DNA from: Vibrio splendidus
GTDB lineage: Bacteria; Pseudomonadota; Gammaproteobacteria; Enterobacterales; Vibrionaceae
NCBI RefSeq assembly: GCF_003345295.1
Contig: NZ_CP031055.1
Coordinates: forward strand, 930,001 to 994,000
Length of the DNA stretch: 64,000 bases
Direction of reading: 5' to 3'
This document shows, piece after piece, positions 8,036 through 16,302 of this stretch. The notes under the pieces are model-generated. The model saw nothing but the letters and a program-made list of their open reading frames with translations. It was not told where the DNA came from and did no database searches. The translations under genes were made by a program, and so were the position numbers. How positions within the stretch are numbered: the stretch's first letter is position 1; each line of letters starts with the position of its first letter.

Positions 8036-9701
8036 TAGTAAGAAAACCTTTAAAAGTAAGACGGCGATATCTAAGTTGAAGTCGGCTGACTAATATCGCT
8101 AAAGAGAAAAAGAACAGAGGCAACAAGGCCTGCCAAATGGCATAAATTGCGGTTACTCTGCGGTCGAAGCCACTGGTTAGGGCGACGGCTTCTGTGGTGA
8201 TGGTGCTAATACGACCAGCACCGAGCATCAATGTCGGCAAGTACTGAGCCAAACTCACACTGATCCCAACCGCCCAAGCGAAGGCGATGGCAGGAAGCAA
8301 AATGGGCAGTTTGATCGAATACCAACTCTGAAAGGGCGATTTACCTAGGCTAAGCGAGGCTTTAATCAACCCATCATTGAAGCTTTTCCACGGGCCGTCC
8401 AAAGACAGATACACAAACGGGAAAGCAAAGAAAACATGCGCCCAAATCACCCAGAACTCATAGGTACTGCTGCCAACGTAGAGGGTTGTGACCTGCATAC
8501 CAAACAACACCGAGAGTTGAGGTATCAGCATTGGGACTGCGATAATAAAGCCTGGGACTTGCCACTTGTATTTGATTCTGTATTCGTGAGCAATCAGCGC
8601 AAGCAACAAAGCGATTGAAGCAGCAATCAGACCAATCCATAAGCTTTGACCAACGGTGCTCATGATGCCATCCCACTCGAATTCCCAGAAGCGCATGCTG
8701 TAGCGGCTAGGCAGTAAATCAGGGAAGCGCCAGCGCTGAGCAAAACTCCAGATAATCATCAAAGGAATGATCATCAGTGACATAGCTGCAAGAGCTGTGA
8801 ATACGGTTTTCCCCGGTAAGTTAGCCCCTGTTCTTCCTGAATACTGCCACGTTCGAAAATATTTAAGAATTGCCCATTCAACTAATCGCGCCAAGGCGAT
8901 GATCAACGAAGCCAAGCCAAACAAAACGATCGCACCAGCAGCAGCTCGAGGAAGTAGGTTAAGATCTGGATCGTTGAACCATTGCCACACTAAAACGGCA
9001 AAAGTCGGCGGGTTGGTTGGGCCAATGATCAGAGCAATATCGACAACCGAGACGCTATAGGCGAGCACAGCCAGCATTGGGAAGCGAAGCTTAGTAAACC
9101 ATTGCGGGAAAATACACTTCCACCAGATCTGAGCGCGGCTGTAACCGAGTGATGCACTCACCTTAGTGATACGTTCTACATCGATTTGTTGAAGTATCGA
9201 TATGCTCATCAGCAACAAGAAAGGAACTTCTTTGAGTGCGAGCATAATGATTAGGCCAAACGCGTAAGGATCTTTGATCAGCAAAGCCAATTCAGAGCTT
9301 GTAGCCGATTCACCAAGTAAGTGGTGTACGGCTCTTGCTCCAAGGCCTGTTGGGCTAAACAAAAAAGCAAAGCCGATAGCGAAAGCCACATGCGGAATGG
9401 CAAGCATTGGAGATAGCGTTAGCTCAATCTTTCTCCAAAACTTGTTTCCCCAAGAGGCTTGAAGAATACAAAAGGTCAAGAAGCAGGCTATATAGCTGCT
9501 TGCAATTGCCGAACCTAGGCTTAAGCCAATAGAGTGCCAAGCCCCTTCCCATTGAAAGACTTGGCTAAACCCGTTGAGTGTTGGCTCCTCTAAACCTAGG
9601 GGCGGGATGAAACTCAGTGACGAAGCCACGACTCCCGCTACCCCAGGAATGGTTGGGATAATGCACACAGCTATAACAACAAAATATAGAGCGCGAAGCA
9701 T
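8001..9701 (-). CDS. ynjC: ABC transporter permease YnjC, duplicated permease domains
   Basis: Inner-membrane permease of 566 aa with about 12 hydrophobic segments in two halves, each a BPD_transp_1-type domain. Two EAA-like loops are visible: SASLGYSRAQIWWKCIFPQW in the first half and KASLSLGKSPFQSWYSIKLP in the second. One polypeptide can therefore form both halves of the channel, like FbpB/SfuB. It begins 5 bases after the ynjB stop and overlaps ynjD. It is somewhat longer than the E. coli protein (about 510 aa). Confidence 0.9.
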   Translation of the reverse strand: MLRALYFVVIAVCIIPTIPGVAGVVASSLSFIPPLGLEEPTLNGFSQVFQWEGAWHSIGLSLGSAIASSYIACFLTFCILQASWGNKFWRKIELTLSPMLAIPHVAFAIGFAFLFSPTGLGARAVHHLLGESATSSELALLIKDPYAFGLIIMLALKEVPFLLLMSISILQQIDVERITKVSASLGYSRAQIWWKCIFPQWFTKLRFPMLAVLAYSVSVVDIALIIGPTNPPTFAVLVWQWFNDPDLNLLPRAAAGAIVLFGLASLIIALARLVEWAILKYFRTWQYSGRTGANLPGKTVFTALAAMSLMIIPLMIIWSFAQRWRFPDLLPSRYSMRFWEFEWDGIMSTVGQSLWIGLIAASIALLLALIAHEYRIKYKWQVPGFIIAVPMLIPQLSVLFGMQVTTLYVGSSTYEFWVIWAHVFFAFPFVYLSLDGPWKSFNDGLIKASLSLGKSPFQSWYSIKLPILLPAIAFAWAVGISVSLAQYLPTLMLGAGRISTITTEAVALTSGFDRRVTAIYAIWQALLPLFFFSLAILVSRLQLRYRRLTFKGFLTNESAPQRPRHQ

Positions 9702-9706
9702 GGAGG

Positions 9707-10873
9707 TTAGTTACCGTATCGCTTAAGCCACTCTTTTTCGAGCGCGTTTTGCCAACTAGGATGCGGTTCATCAATCGATTTAAATTGCTGAGTATTTTTA
9801 GCACTGCCGGTTAAGTACTTACTGCTCAATACAGAAGGGTCACCCCAAACATTGAGGTCACCTTTGCGAGATTGTGCTTCTGGGCTCAACAAGAAGTTGA
9901 TGGTCACTTGAGCACCCGCGGTTGCATTGGCATTCCAAGGAATCGCAAGGAAGTGAATGTTAGACAGAGCGCCGCTTTCTAACGCATAAGCCTTGGTGGT
10001 TTCCGCTAGGCGGCCACTTGATTGTGCTGAATATACAGAGTTTGGATTGAACGTAATCGCGAGGTCGAGCTGTCCGTCATCCAGAAGTTGAATGCTTTCA
10101 GATGTACCTGCAGGAAATTGCTTTCCGCCTCTCCATGCCACTTTATGGAATTTATCTAAGTAAGCCCACAGTGGTTCCGTCACTTCTTGGAAGGTATCTT
10201 CTGAAACGGGTTTAGCAAGCGCAGGACTGTTGTTTGTTAGCTCAATCAGTAGAGACTTAATGAAGCTCGTACCGTGAAACTCTGGTGGGCGCGGGTAGCT
10301 TAAGCGATTCGGGAAAGCCTGAGCGTAGCTCAACATCTCTGAAAACGATTGTGGCGGATTGTGCAGTGTTTCTTGGTCGTGGATGAAGACAAGTTGCCCA
10401 ACGCCCCAAGGTGCCTCCAAGCCTTCTGTTGGCTCCGAGAAATCGACATCGATCGGCAAAGACTTATCCACGTACTGCCAGTTTGGAAGTGTTTGAGTGA
10501 ATGGTCCAAACAACAAGGCATTTTCTTTCATTGAACGGAAATTCTCGCCGTTAATCCAGACGATATCGACACTGCCTTCAGTGTTCTTTCCTGCCGCCTT
10601 TTCTGCGAGTAAGCGAGTGGTAGTTTCTGCAATATCGGTTACTTTCACATGTTTTAAGGTAACACCGTACTCACTTTGTAATTTCTTGCCCGCCCACTGT
10701 AGGTAACGATTGATTTCTTGGCTACCGCCCCAAGCGTGAAAGTAGACAGTTTGTCCCTCTGCCTGCTGTTCGATTTGGTTCCAGTTATTGGTTGATGTTG
10801 CTTCATCAGCATAAATGGTTGCGCTGTATGCAACGGTTGCCATGATTCCTAACGTACTTACTATCTTGTTCAT
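9707..10873 (-). CDS. ynjB: ABC transporter substrate-binding protein YnjB
   Basis: Periplasmic binding protein (388 aa). The start chosen is ATG 10873 (MNKIVSTLG...), preceded by GGAAAAG and giving a clean Sec signal peptide cut near ATIYA/DEA; the frame stays open 12 codons further to 10909. The mature part begins WNQIEQQAEGQTVYFHAWGG, matching the YnjB/COG4134 family. First gene of the ynjBCD-ynjF operon; its promoter should lie in 10874-11200. Confidence 0.88.
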   Translation of the reverse strand: MNKIVSTLGIMATVAYSATIYADEATSTNNWNQIEQQAEGQTVYFHAWGGSQEINRYLQWAGKKLQSEYGVTLKHVKVTDIAETTTRLLAEKAAGKNTEGSVDIVWINGENFRSMKENALLFGPFTQTLPNWQYVDKSLPIDVDFSEPTEGLEAPWGVGQLVFIHDQETLHNPPQSFSEMLSYAQAFPNRLSYPRPPEFHGTSFIKSLLIELTNNSPALAKPVSEDTFQEVTEPLWAYLDKFHKVAWRGGKQFPAGTSESIQLLDDGQLDLAITFNPNSVYSAQSSGRLAETTKAYALESGALSNIHFLAIPWNANATAGAQVTINFLLSPEAQSRKGDLNVWGDPSVLSSKYLTGSAKNTQQFKSIDEPHPSWQNALEKEWLKRYGN

Positions 10874-11218
10874 AAACTTTTCCATTTGGTAGTGAACGGG
10901 TAAGAGCATTGTTATTTAGAACTCCCTAACAGTTATTCTATCTGTTTCTAAAATAATTTCTAATTCAACAGTAAATTCAATCAATTACTTGAGAACAAGC
11001 AGGGAGGGCGTGCTGGTCTTTTTGGTTAAACTTTGTTCGATATGCGATCGTCTCGAAAGCTCGACAGACTCTAGGCTCTTACCATCCTAGCAATAGACCG
11101 ATAAACCAGTGAATTTATTGCATCTAAATGAGAGATATTTGAGGTTTATTGGAGGTTGGTACGAAAAGTAGGCGATGAGTGTTAATTTTGAAGGTGTTGT
11201 GAGGGTAAGCAGGCAATA
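10874..11218. other. Intergenic region upstream of ynjB
   Basis: About 345 bases holding the ynjB promoter (leftward). I looked for a TPP riboswitch or another conserved leader on the minus strand and saw none. No credible small gene. Confidence 0.5.
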
Positions 11219-11245
11219 AAAAAGGAGCCATGAAGGCTCCTTTAA
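11219..11245 (-). terminator. Terminator after the META lipoprotein gene
   Basis: On the minus strand AAAGGAGCC-TTCAT-GGCTCCTTT followed by six T in total. Confidence 0.85.
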
Positions 11246-11268
11246 TCAATATCTATTTCGAGAACGGA

Positions 11269-11715
11269 TTAGTTTACCCAATCACGAATTGTGTACGTTA
11301 GCGTGTGTACATCGTTTTTCAGTACTAGCGTATCGTTTGTTAGGGTTACGTCGCTCCACTCGCTTAGAGTAGCTGAAACCGATTGTTCGATTTCCATTGC
11401 TGAACCGTGACACATTTTCATTGTCATGCCCATTTGCTTGATACGGAATTGACCGTCTTTCAGCTCGCCTTGACCGAAGAAGTTGTTACAACCAGCCATG
11501 CCGTTTGCAGTCATCTTTTCGCCGATCTCTAGACGAGGAGCTGCTTGGTCTTCGCTTTTCGCAATGTCCTTGCCATCAATTTGCGCAAGTTCCCAATTAT
11601 GGTGCTGTAGATCGGTTGGTGTTACTTGCATCGCGTTGTCACCTGTTGTTGTGCATGCTGCTAGCATCATAGGTAAAGCGGCTACTGCTAGTAATTTTTT
11701 TGAACTAAACTTCAT
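11269..11715 (-). CDS. META domain (HslJ-like) lipoprotein
   Basis: Predicted outer- or inner-membrane lipoprotein of 148 aa. Start at ATG 11715 gives MKFSSKKLLAVAALPMMLAAC, a lipoprotein signal with lipobox LAAC; the frame extends 20 codons upstream without a reason to use them. The mature part is a META domain: HNWELAQIDGKDI, then MAGCNNFFGQ and a C-terminal DTLVLKNDVHTLTY strand pattern. HslJ in E. coli is linked to novobiocin and heat responses; whether this gene shares that role is not known. Monocistronic. Confidence 0.88.
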   Translation of the reverse strand: MKFSSKKLLAVAALPMMLAACTTTGDNAMQVTPTDLQHHNWELAQIDGKDIAKSEDQAAPRLEIGEKMTANGMAGCNNFFGQGELKDGQFRIKQMGMTMKMCHGSAMEIEQSVSATLSEWSDVTLTNDTLVLKNDVHTLTYTIRDWVN

Positions 11716-11902
11716 ATTATAAGGCTCCAAAGGAAAGAACGAAGTTACCGAATAAGTGTAACTTGATGGGTTCAAAGTATAGTTTACAAAACACTATATG
11801 TGTCAGTATAAGGTCATAGTTTAGTATGAATTTCACGAACTGGGCGACAAATTAATCGCTTATTTTTTAATTAGTAAGCTCGATTTTGATGTGTAAGGAG
11901 GC

Positions 11903-12166
11903 ATGGTGGAGCAGTTAGAGTTTTTCCAGGTTCCAAGCCCTTGCGTTGGGGTTTGCTCAAGCGATGATAAAGGCTATTGCAATGGTTGTATGCGCAAAAG
12001 AGAAGAGCGCTTTAATTGGATGTCGATGACTCCGTCAGAACAATTGCACGTGATTAAGCTTTGTCGTCAGCGCTATCGAAGGAAGATAATGAAGCAAAAA
12101 AACTTGGTTGGTAAGTCGGTCGACGAAGAGGGAAATACAAGTCCCCAAAGAGATCTTTTCGGTTAA
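11903..12166 (+). CDS. DUF1289 domain protein
   Basis: Small cysteine-rich protein of 87 aa with the DUF1289 pattern: SPCVGVCSSDDKGYCNGCMR followed by FNWMSMTPSEQ. The four spaced cysteines suggest metal or Fe-S binding (inference). The strong AAGGAGG at 11895-11901 is only 1 base from ATG 11903 but 4 from GTG 11906, so the true start may be the GTG (MEQLEFF...). It is followed by a 55-aa gene whose product shares the W-x-S-M-S/T-x-x-E segment but lacks the cysteines. Confidence 0.8.
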   Translation: MVEQLEFFQVPSPCVGVCSSDDKGYCNGCMRKREERFNWMSMTPSEQLHVIKLCRQRYRRKIMKQKNLVGKSVDEEGNTSPQRDLFG

Positions 12167-12275
12167 AGAGGAAGTATCAAGATTTTATTTAACTCCGAAG
12201 TAACTATTACTTTACATAATGGTTGGGGTGTAATATTAAGGTAGGTACCTTTGTACCAGAAGGAGTGATGTCGGT

Positions 12276-12443
12276 ATGAATAAAAAGAACGTAAAACTCA
12301 AAAAAGAACCGGTTAAAGCGCTGGATCGAAAAAACATTGGGGCGAAAAATGACCCTGAAGAGAGCCCGCGTGATTGGCATTCGATGTCAGAAGAAGAACG
12401 AATGGAAATCCTTTCTCACCTTTCAGACATGCCTTTTCAATAA
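12276..12443 (+). CDS. Small 55-aa protein with a DUF1289-like tail
   Basis: ATG 12276 follows AAGGAG (about 10 bases upstream) and the frame runs 55 codons to TAA. The N-terminal half is Lys-rich and the C-terminal half reads SPRDWHSMSEEERMEILSHL, which resembles the WMSMTPSEQLHVI helix of the neighbouring DUF1289 protein without any cysteine. I do not recognise a named family. It may be a diverged partial paralogue. Spacing of about 110 bases from the DUF1289 gene allows co-transcription. Confidence 0.55.
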   Translation: MNKKNVKLKKEPVKALDRKNIGAKNDPEESPRDWHSMSEEERMEILSHLSDMPFQ

Positions 12444-12517
12444 CATCACTGGTTCTTCAGAGTCTTTCTTAAAACCCTGTTTTCTTAAATAAACAGCTTT
12501 CTGAAATAAACATATTA

Positions 12518-12820
12518 TTAAACAAACATGTGATTCGCTTTCGTTACACCACGATGGTATGTACAAAATGTATCATCGGCCTCGGTGGTTTTACTATGAA
12601 TCTTAATGTTAGTTATCACTTCTACAGCCCCTGCATCGTAACAAGCTTGCTCTGCCTTTTTAACGATATCGAGTAATTGATTGAGTTCACCTTTCATTGT
12701 GGTTTCCATCGCACCAACTTGAAAAGGCACATCGGCTGCTTTCACAACTTCAATGGCTTTATCAACTACTTCGAAGTTGTTGCCTTCTTTAACGCGAGGG
12801 ATCACTTGGAAGGCAACCAT
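12518..12820 (-). CDS. MTH1187/YkoF-type thiamine-binding family protein
   Basis: Cytoplasmic protein of 100 aa from ATG 12820 (MVAFQVIP...). The sequence VGAMETTMKGELNQLLDIV followed by an ITNIKIHSK strand matches the MTH1187 family (formerly DUF77), some members of which bind thiamine or pyrimidine moieties. The frame extends 15 codons upstream only to a TTG without a good ribosome-binding site; the family's usual length of about 100 aa supports the ATG. No thiamine genes are adjacent. Confidence 0.75.
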   Translation of the reverse strand: MVAFQVIPRVKEGNNFEVVDKAIEVVKAADVPFQVGAMETTMKGELNQLLDIVKKAEQACYDAGAVEVITNIKIHSKTTEADDTFCTYHRGVTKANHMFV

Positions 12821-12962
12821 CACTTCTTTTTCTCTTTTTAACTCAGACACTTTCTGCTTACTCAATGATAGGGATTTGTTGCAGATGATAGGTTAATGCG
12901 GAGATAAATTCTACAACGGTTACGCTGCTTTATTTATGACACGAGTGACTGGAGATATCGGA

Positions 12963-13184
12963 CTACTTGCTACCCCAGTGGTCGCTAACCCAACCACCAA
13001 TATGCTCATCAAAATGACTACCACTGAACCTCTGGTTGCGTTCCACCGAGGTATCACAGTCGTCTTTGTTGTCGATTAGGTTTTGTATGTAGTTTGCCAT
13101 TGGGTCATTGGAACTCTGACGATCTCGGCGAGTAGCCACTTCCTTAATCAGTTGTAATCGATATGTAGAGCTTGCACGTTTCAT
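12963..13184 (-). CDS. Hypothetical small protein, 73 aa
   Basis: Start at ATG 13184 (MKRASSTYRLQ...) is fixed by GGGAGGT 7 bases upstream; the longer GTG version would place that site inside the gene. The protein is basic at the N-terminus and rich in Asp, Asn and His at the C-terminus (VERNQRFSGSHFDEHIGGW). No membrane segment or signal. No family recognised. The strong ribosome-binding site makes it probably real. Confidence 0.6.
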   Translation of the reverse strand: MKRASSTYRLQLIKEVATRRDRQSSNDPMANYIQNLIDNKDDCDTSVERNQRFSGSHFDEHIGGWVSDHWGSK

Positions 13185-13377
13185 TTCAATGACCTCCCGG
13201 TTTTTAGACACTAATAGAAAAATCTAGTTGCCAGATATAGGGGCGTCAACGTGATCAGAAAGTATTTTTTTTGAGCAACCAAGAATCAATACCTTGGCAT
13301 CATAATTCACAAAAGTGTCATTTAAATTGGCATTTTGTCTGAGTCGATAGGTTGTGATTTTACATCTGATTGCATAT

Positions 13378-13400
13378 AAAAAGCCCAGTACAAACTGGGC
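13378..13400 (-). terminator. Terminator after the DEAD-box helicase gene
   Basis: Minus strand GCCCAGT-TTGT-ACTGGGC followed by five T. It lies just past the 17-bp repeat. Confidence 0.88.
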
Positions 13401-13413
13401 CAATCGATTTTCT

Positions 13414-13464
13414 ATGGTTATTTTGAAGAGCTGGTTATTTTGAATAACTGGTTATTTCGAAGAA
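13414..13464 (-). repeat. 17-bp tandem repeat, three copies, spanning the helicase stop codon
   Basis: Plus-strand units: ATGGTTATTTTGAAGAG (13414-13430), CTGGTTATTTTGAATAA (13431-13447), CTGGTTATTTCGAAGAA (13448-13464). The third unit contains the helicase stop codon (13452-13454) and its last Ser-Lys codons. The other two lie in the 3' UTR. Confidence 0.85.
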
Positions 13465-14690
13465 CTTGGCTTGCTCTTAAATTGCTTAGCACTTTTCTTC
13501 TTTGCGGTTCTTCGGTTAGCCATTTTGTCTTTAGGTGGACGTTTGCGAGCTGTCGCTTCAGATGCAGGTTTGTCTGTAACAGGGAAACCTTCTAATGCTT
13601 GTAGCACAAGAGGCTTATTGGTCAGAGTACGAATCGCATTCAGGTAGTCAGTTTCGCTATGGCTAACCAGAGAGATAGCGCAACCAGTGCTCCCTGCTCT
13701 TGCTGTGCGACCAACTCGGTGTACGTAAGTTGCGGAGTGTGTCGGTAAATCAAAGTTAATCACGACAGGCAGCTGATCAATATGGATGCCGCGAGCCATC
13801 ACATCAGTCGCGATAAGCACACGGGTCTCGCCATTTTTGAAACTCTCTAATGCTTGCTCTCGTTCTTCTTGGCTCTTATTTCCGTGTAACGCACTCACAT
13901 TGATTTTAGATTTATTCAATCGCTTGGTTAATGCGTCGGCATTGTCTTTCGCACCAATGAACACCAATACTTGCGGCCATGTGTGTTGGTTGAGTAGTGC
14001 GATGAGCGCTTGAGCCTTACTGCCTTTGTTCACTAAATACAGAGTTTCTTCAATAGTCGCGACCACGCTGTTTTCTTGGTGTGTCGTGACTTTAACTGGA
14101 TTTGAAAGAAGCTCTTCAGCTTGCCCCACTAATTCGGGCGGAAGTGTCGCAGAGAACAACAGTGACTGACGTTTGCTTGGTAGTGCTGCGGTAATTGCTT
14201 GAATATCTGGCCAAAAGCCCATGTCGATTAGGCGATCGGCTTCATCAAGAACCAATGATGAACACTGAGCGACATCCAGTTCACCACTTTTGATTAAAGC
14301 AAGTAGACGCCCCGGAGTAGCGATTGCTAATTGTGGTTGGGTTAGTAATTGTTGCTGCTGATCATCAGTATTCACGCCACCGGTTAAGGTTACAAATTTG
14401 ATATCGAGCGCTGTCGCCACCGGCTCTAAAGATTCAGTCACTTGAGATGCGAGTTCACGTGTCGGGACGATGATAAGCGCTTGAAGTCCATTCACATCAT
14501 GGATGATGTTGTTCAGCAAGGGTAAGCCGAACGCCAATGTTTTTCCGCTACCCGTTTGAGCCAACGCAAGTACGTCTTTACCCGCAATAATTGATGGAAT
14601 TACCGCTTGTTGTATCTCAGTCGGTTTGTCGAATTGAGAAGGGATCGCTGTGACGGTTTTTGCGTTAAGGGTGAGGTTATCAAATGACAT
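13452..14690 (-). CDS. DEAD-box ATP-dependent RNA helicase (RhlE-like)
   Basis: RNA helicase of 412 aa from ATG 14690 (MSFDNLTLN). Q motif region FDKPTEIQQAVIP, motif I AQTGSGKT (residues 44-51), PTRELA, TPGR, motif II DEAD, motif III SAT, and motif VI HRVGRTAR are intact. A basic Lys/Arg/Ser tail of about 40 residues follows, as is common for RNA contact. The nearest E. coli relative is RhlE, though orthology is not certain. Its stop codon lies in a 17-bp tandem repeat. Confidence 0.92.
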   Translation of the reverse strand: MSFDNLTLNAKTVTAIPSQFDKPTEIQQAVIPSIIAGKDVLALAQTGSGKTLAFGLPLLNNIIHDVNGLQALIIVPTRELASQVTESLEPVATALDIKFVTLTGGVNTDDQQQQLLTQPQLAIATPGRLLALIKSGELDVAQCSSLVLDEADRLIDMGFWPDIQAITAALPSKRQSLLFSATLPPELVGQAEELLSNPVKVTTHQENSVVATIEETLYLVNKGSKAQALIALLNQHTWPQVLVFIGAKDNADALTKRLNKSKINVSALHGNKSQEEREQALESFKNGETRVLIATDVMARGIHIDQLPVVINFDLPTHSATYVHRVGRTARAGSTGCAISLVSHSETDYLNAIRTLTNKPLVLQALEGFPVTDKPASEATARKRPPKDKMANRRTAKKKSAKQFKSKPSSSK

Positions 14691-14949
14691 AAATGAACCA
14701 AGTATCAAAAGGGAGGTGGAGTCTAACAGGGCTATAAATGTTAGAGAATGAGTTTTGCAGCGTTACAGGATAAACAGGTGAATTATACACGTTAATTTTA
14801 TGCGTTACCCATATAAGCGAACTAAGACAAGCGAACTGAGCATAAGCTAATTAAGCGTTTGGTATATTGTAATGGTGTTGAATGGACGTACAATACCCGC
14901 CCTAAAACGATCGAGAATGATTAGGAAGCGATAAGGAAATGAAAGCGAA

Positions 14950-15576
14950 ATGAGTTGGGAAAGTATCTGGCTGTTTATTGTCATCGTGTTTTTTATTGCC
15001 ATTATTCCAGGCCCAAATGCTCTGTTGGTATTGAGCACGGCTTTAACCCAAAGAAAGCTGTTTGCGTTTGTTAACGTGTTGGGTGTGTCATGCGGGTTCT
15101 TGTTTCATGCGTTTGTTTCTGCGAATGGCATGAGCTTACTGTTATCTCAGACTCCAATGGCCTTTGAGGGATTGAAGTGGGCGGGTGTCTTGTACTTAGT
15201 CTGGCTTGGTTATAATCACTTTCGAGCGGCACTGCGAGCTCAAGAGGGTGTGCTTGCTATAGTGAGCGCATCGGGCAGTAAGCTTTATAACCAGTTTTTC
15301 AAAGGACTCTTCACTAACCTACTTAACCCTAAAATCGTTCTATTCTACCTTTCGATATTCCCTCAGTTTGTTTCTAAGGATCACATTGTGTCCGACAGTT
15401 TAATGCTGGGCGCGATACAGGCGACAGTGGTTGCTACATGGTTTTTGGTTGTCATTTTGATGGCTGATACGTTTAAGAAATTATTGACGAAAAAGCGCAC
15501 GTCTCAATGGATGAACATTGTGTGCGGGTTGTTGTTTGTTGGCTTCAGTATTCAGTTGGCGCTGTTTCAGCTTTAG
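14950..15576 (+). CDS. LysE/RhtB-family amino-acid exporter
   Basis: Inner-membrane exporter of 208 aa with about six hydrophobic segments. The N-terminal IIPGPNALLVLS matches the LysE/RhtB family motif, and NLLNPKIVLFYLSIFPQF is the second conserved family block. The start ATG 14950 follows a GAAA-rich stretch. Substrates of RhtB relatives include homoserine, threonine and leucine; this one cannot be assigned. Monocistronic. Confidence 0.9.
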   Translation: MSWESIWLFIVIVFFIAIIPGPNALLVLSTALTQRKLFAFVNVLGVSCGFLFHAFVSANGMSLLLSQTPMAFEGLKWAGVLYLVWLGYNHFRAALRAQEGVLAIVSASGSKLYNQFFKGLFTNLLNPKIVLFYLSIFPQFVSKDHIVSDSLMLGAIQATVVATWFLVVILMADTFKKLLTKKRTSQWMNIVCGLLFVGFSIQLALFQL

Positions 15577-15794
15577 GGTTCATAGTTAATAATCGACCCC
15601 CTAGCATCTACGACTCATATCTCACTTTTTACTGAATACTCAACAATCCTTGTTTCTGTGCATAAATCTCTAAAGCATTAGCTCGTAAAGTCGATATAAT
15701 GGTCAGATATCAATTCAGTGAATGTGTTCGTTCGAAATCCAATTGAAGCTAAAGGCTATTGCTTGACCGAATAAACAGAGACAGGGAGTCACAG

Positions 15795-16151
15795 ATGAGT
15801 GAAGAGTCATTCACCCAGAAACGCAAATATTACCGCTTGAAGTACCCAAAAAAGGCACGTCCAGTGATGCGAATTAAGGATGAGCTTTTTCATGTCAGCG
15901 AAGTGTCTGAAAAGGGTGTGCGCTTGATGATGCGTAACATCATTCCTGTTTATCGAGGCTTCTCAATGGCGGGCAGTTTAAGACTGCACGATAACAACAC
16001 CATTGATATTAGTGGTGCAGTGCTGCGACAAGAAGGCGACGAAGTGATCGTTCAGTTGTTAGAAGGACCAAGCTTCAAAGATATGGTGTCAGAACAAAGA
16101 CACATTAGACAAAGATACCCAGTATTTTTTGCTAGCCTCAGAGTGGCATAA
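15795..16151 (+). CDS. PilZ domain protein
   Basis: Single-domain cytoplasmic protein of 118 aa. ATG 15795 is preceded by GGGAGT, so I start there rather than at a TTG 36 bases upstream. PilZ c-di-GMP contacts are visible as the RKYYR box (R-x3-R) near residues 10-14. The second motif reads EVSEKG where the usual form is D/N-x-S-x-x-G, so one position is conservative (Glu). It may bind c-di-GMP and act as an effector of motility or matrix production, but no partner is adjacent. Confidence 0.8.
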   Translation: MSEESFTQKRKYYRLKYPKKARPVMRIKDELFHVSEVSEKGVRLMMRNIIPVYRGFSMAGSLRLHDNNTIDISGAVLRQEGDEVIVQLLEGPSFKDMVSEQRHIRQRYPVFFASLRVA

Positions 16152-16203
16152 AAAGCTTTTAAAGTTAGATGCCTTAAAGCCCAAGTCATTCAGATCCGAT
16201 ATT

Positions 16204-16237
16204 AAAAAGCCCAGCACTTTCACAAGTGCTGGGCTTT
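16204..16237. terminator. Bidirectional terminator between PilZ and M14 genes
   Basis: AAAAAGCCCAGCACTTT / AAGTGCTGGGCTTT hairpin. The T run is better on the minus strand, serving the M14 peptidase; it also closes the PilZ gene. Confidence 0.88.
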
Positions 16238-16302
16238 GCTATATATGCAAGCAAACTAACTATACGGACAAACTAAGGCGCTTAGCCTGTCCATGGTTCG
16301 TT

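Noticed and set aside
10874..11218. TPP riboswitch upstream of ynjB
   Set aside because: No CUGAGA core or the partner stem could be found on the minus strand.
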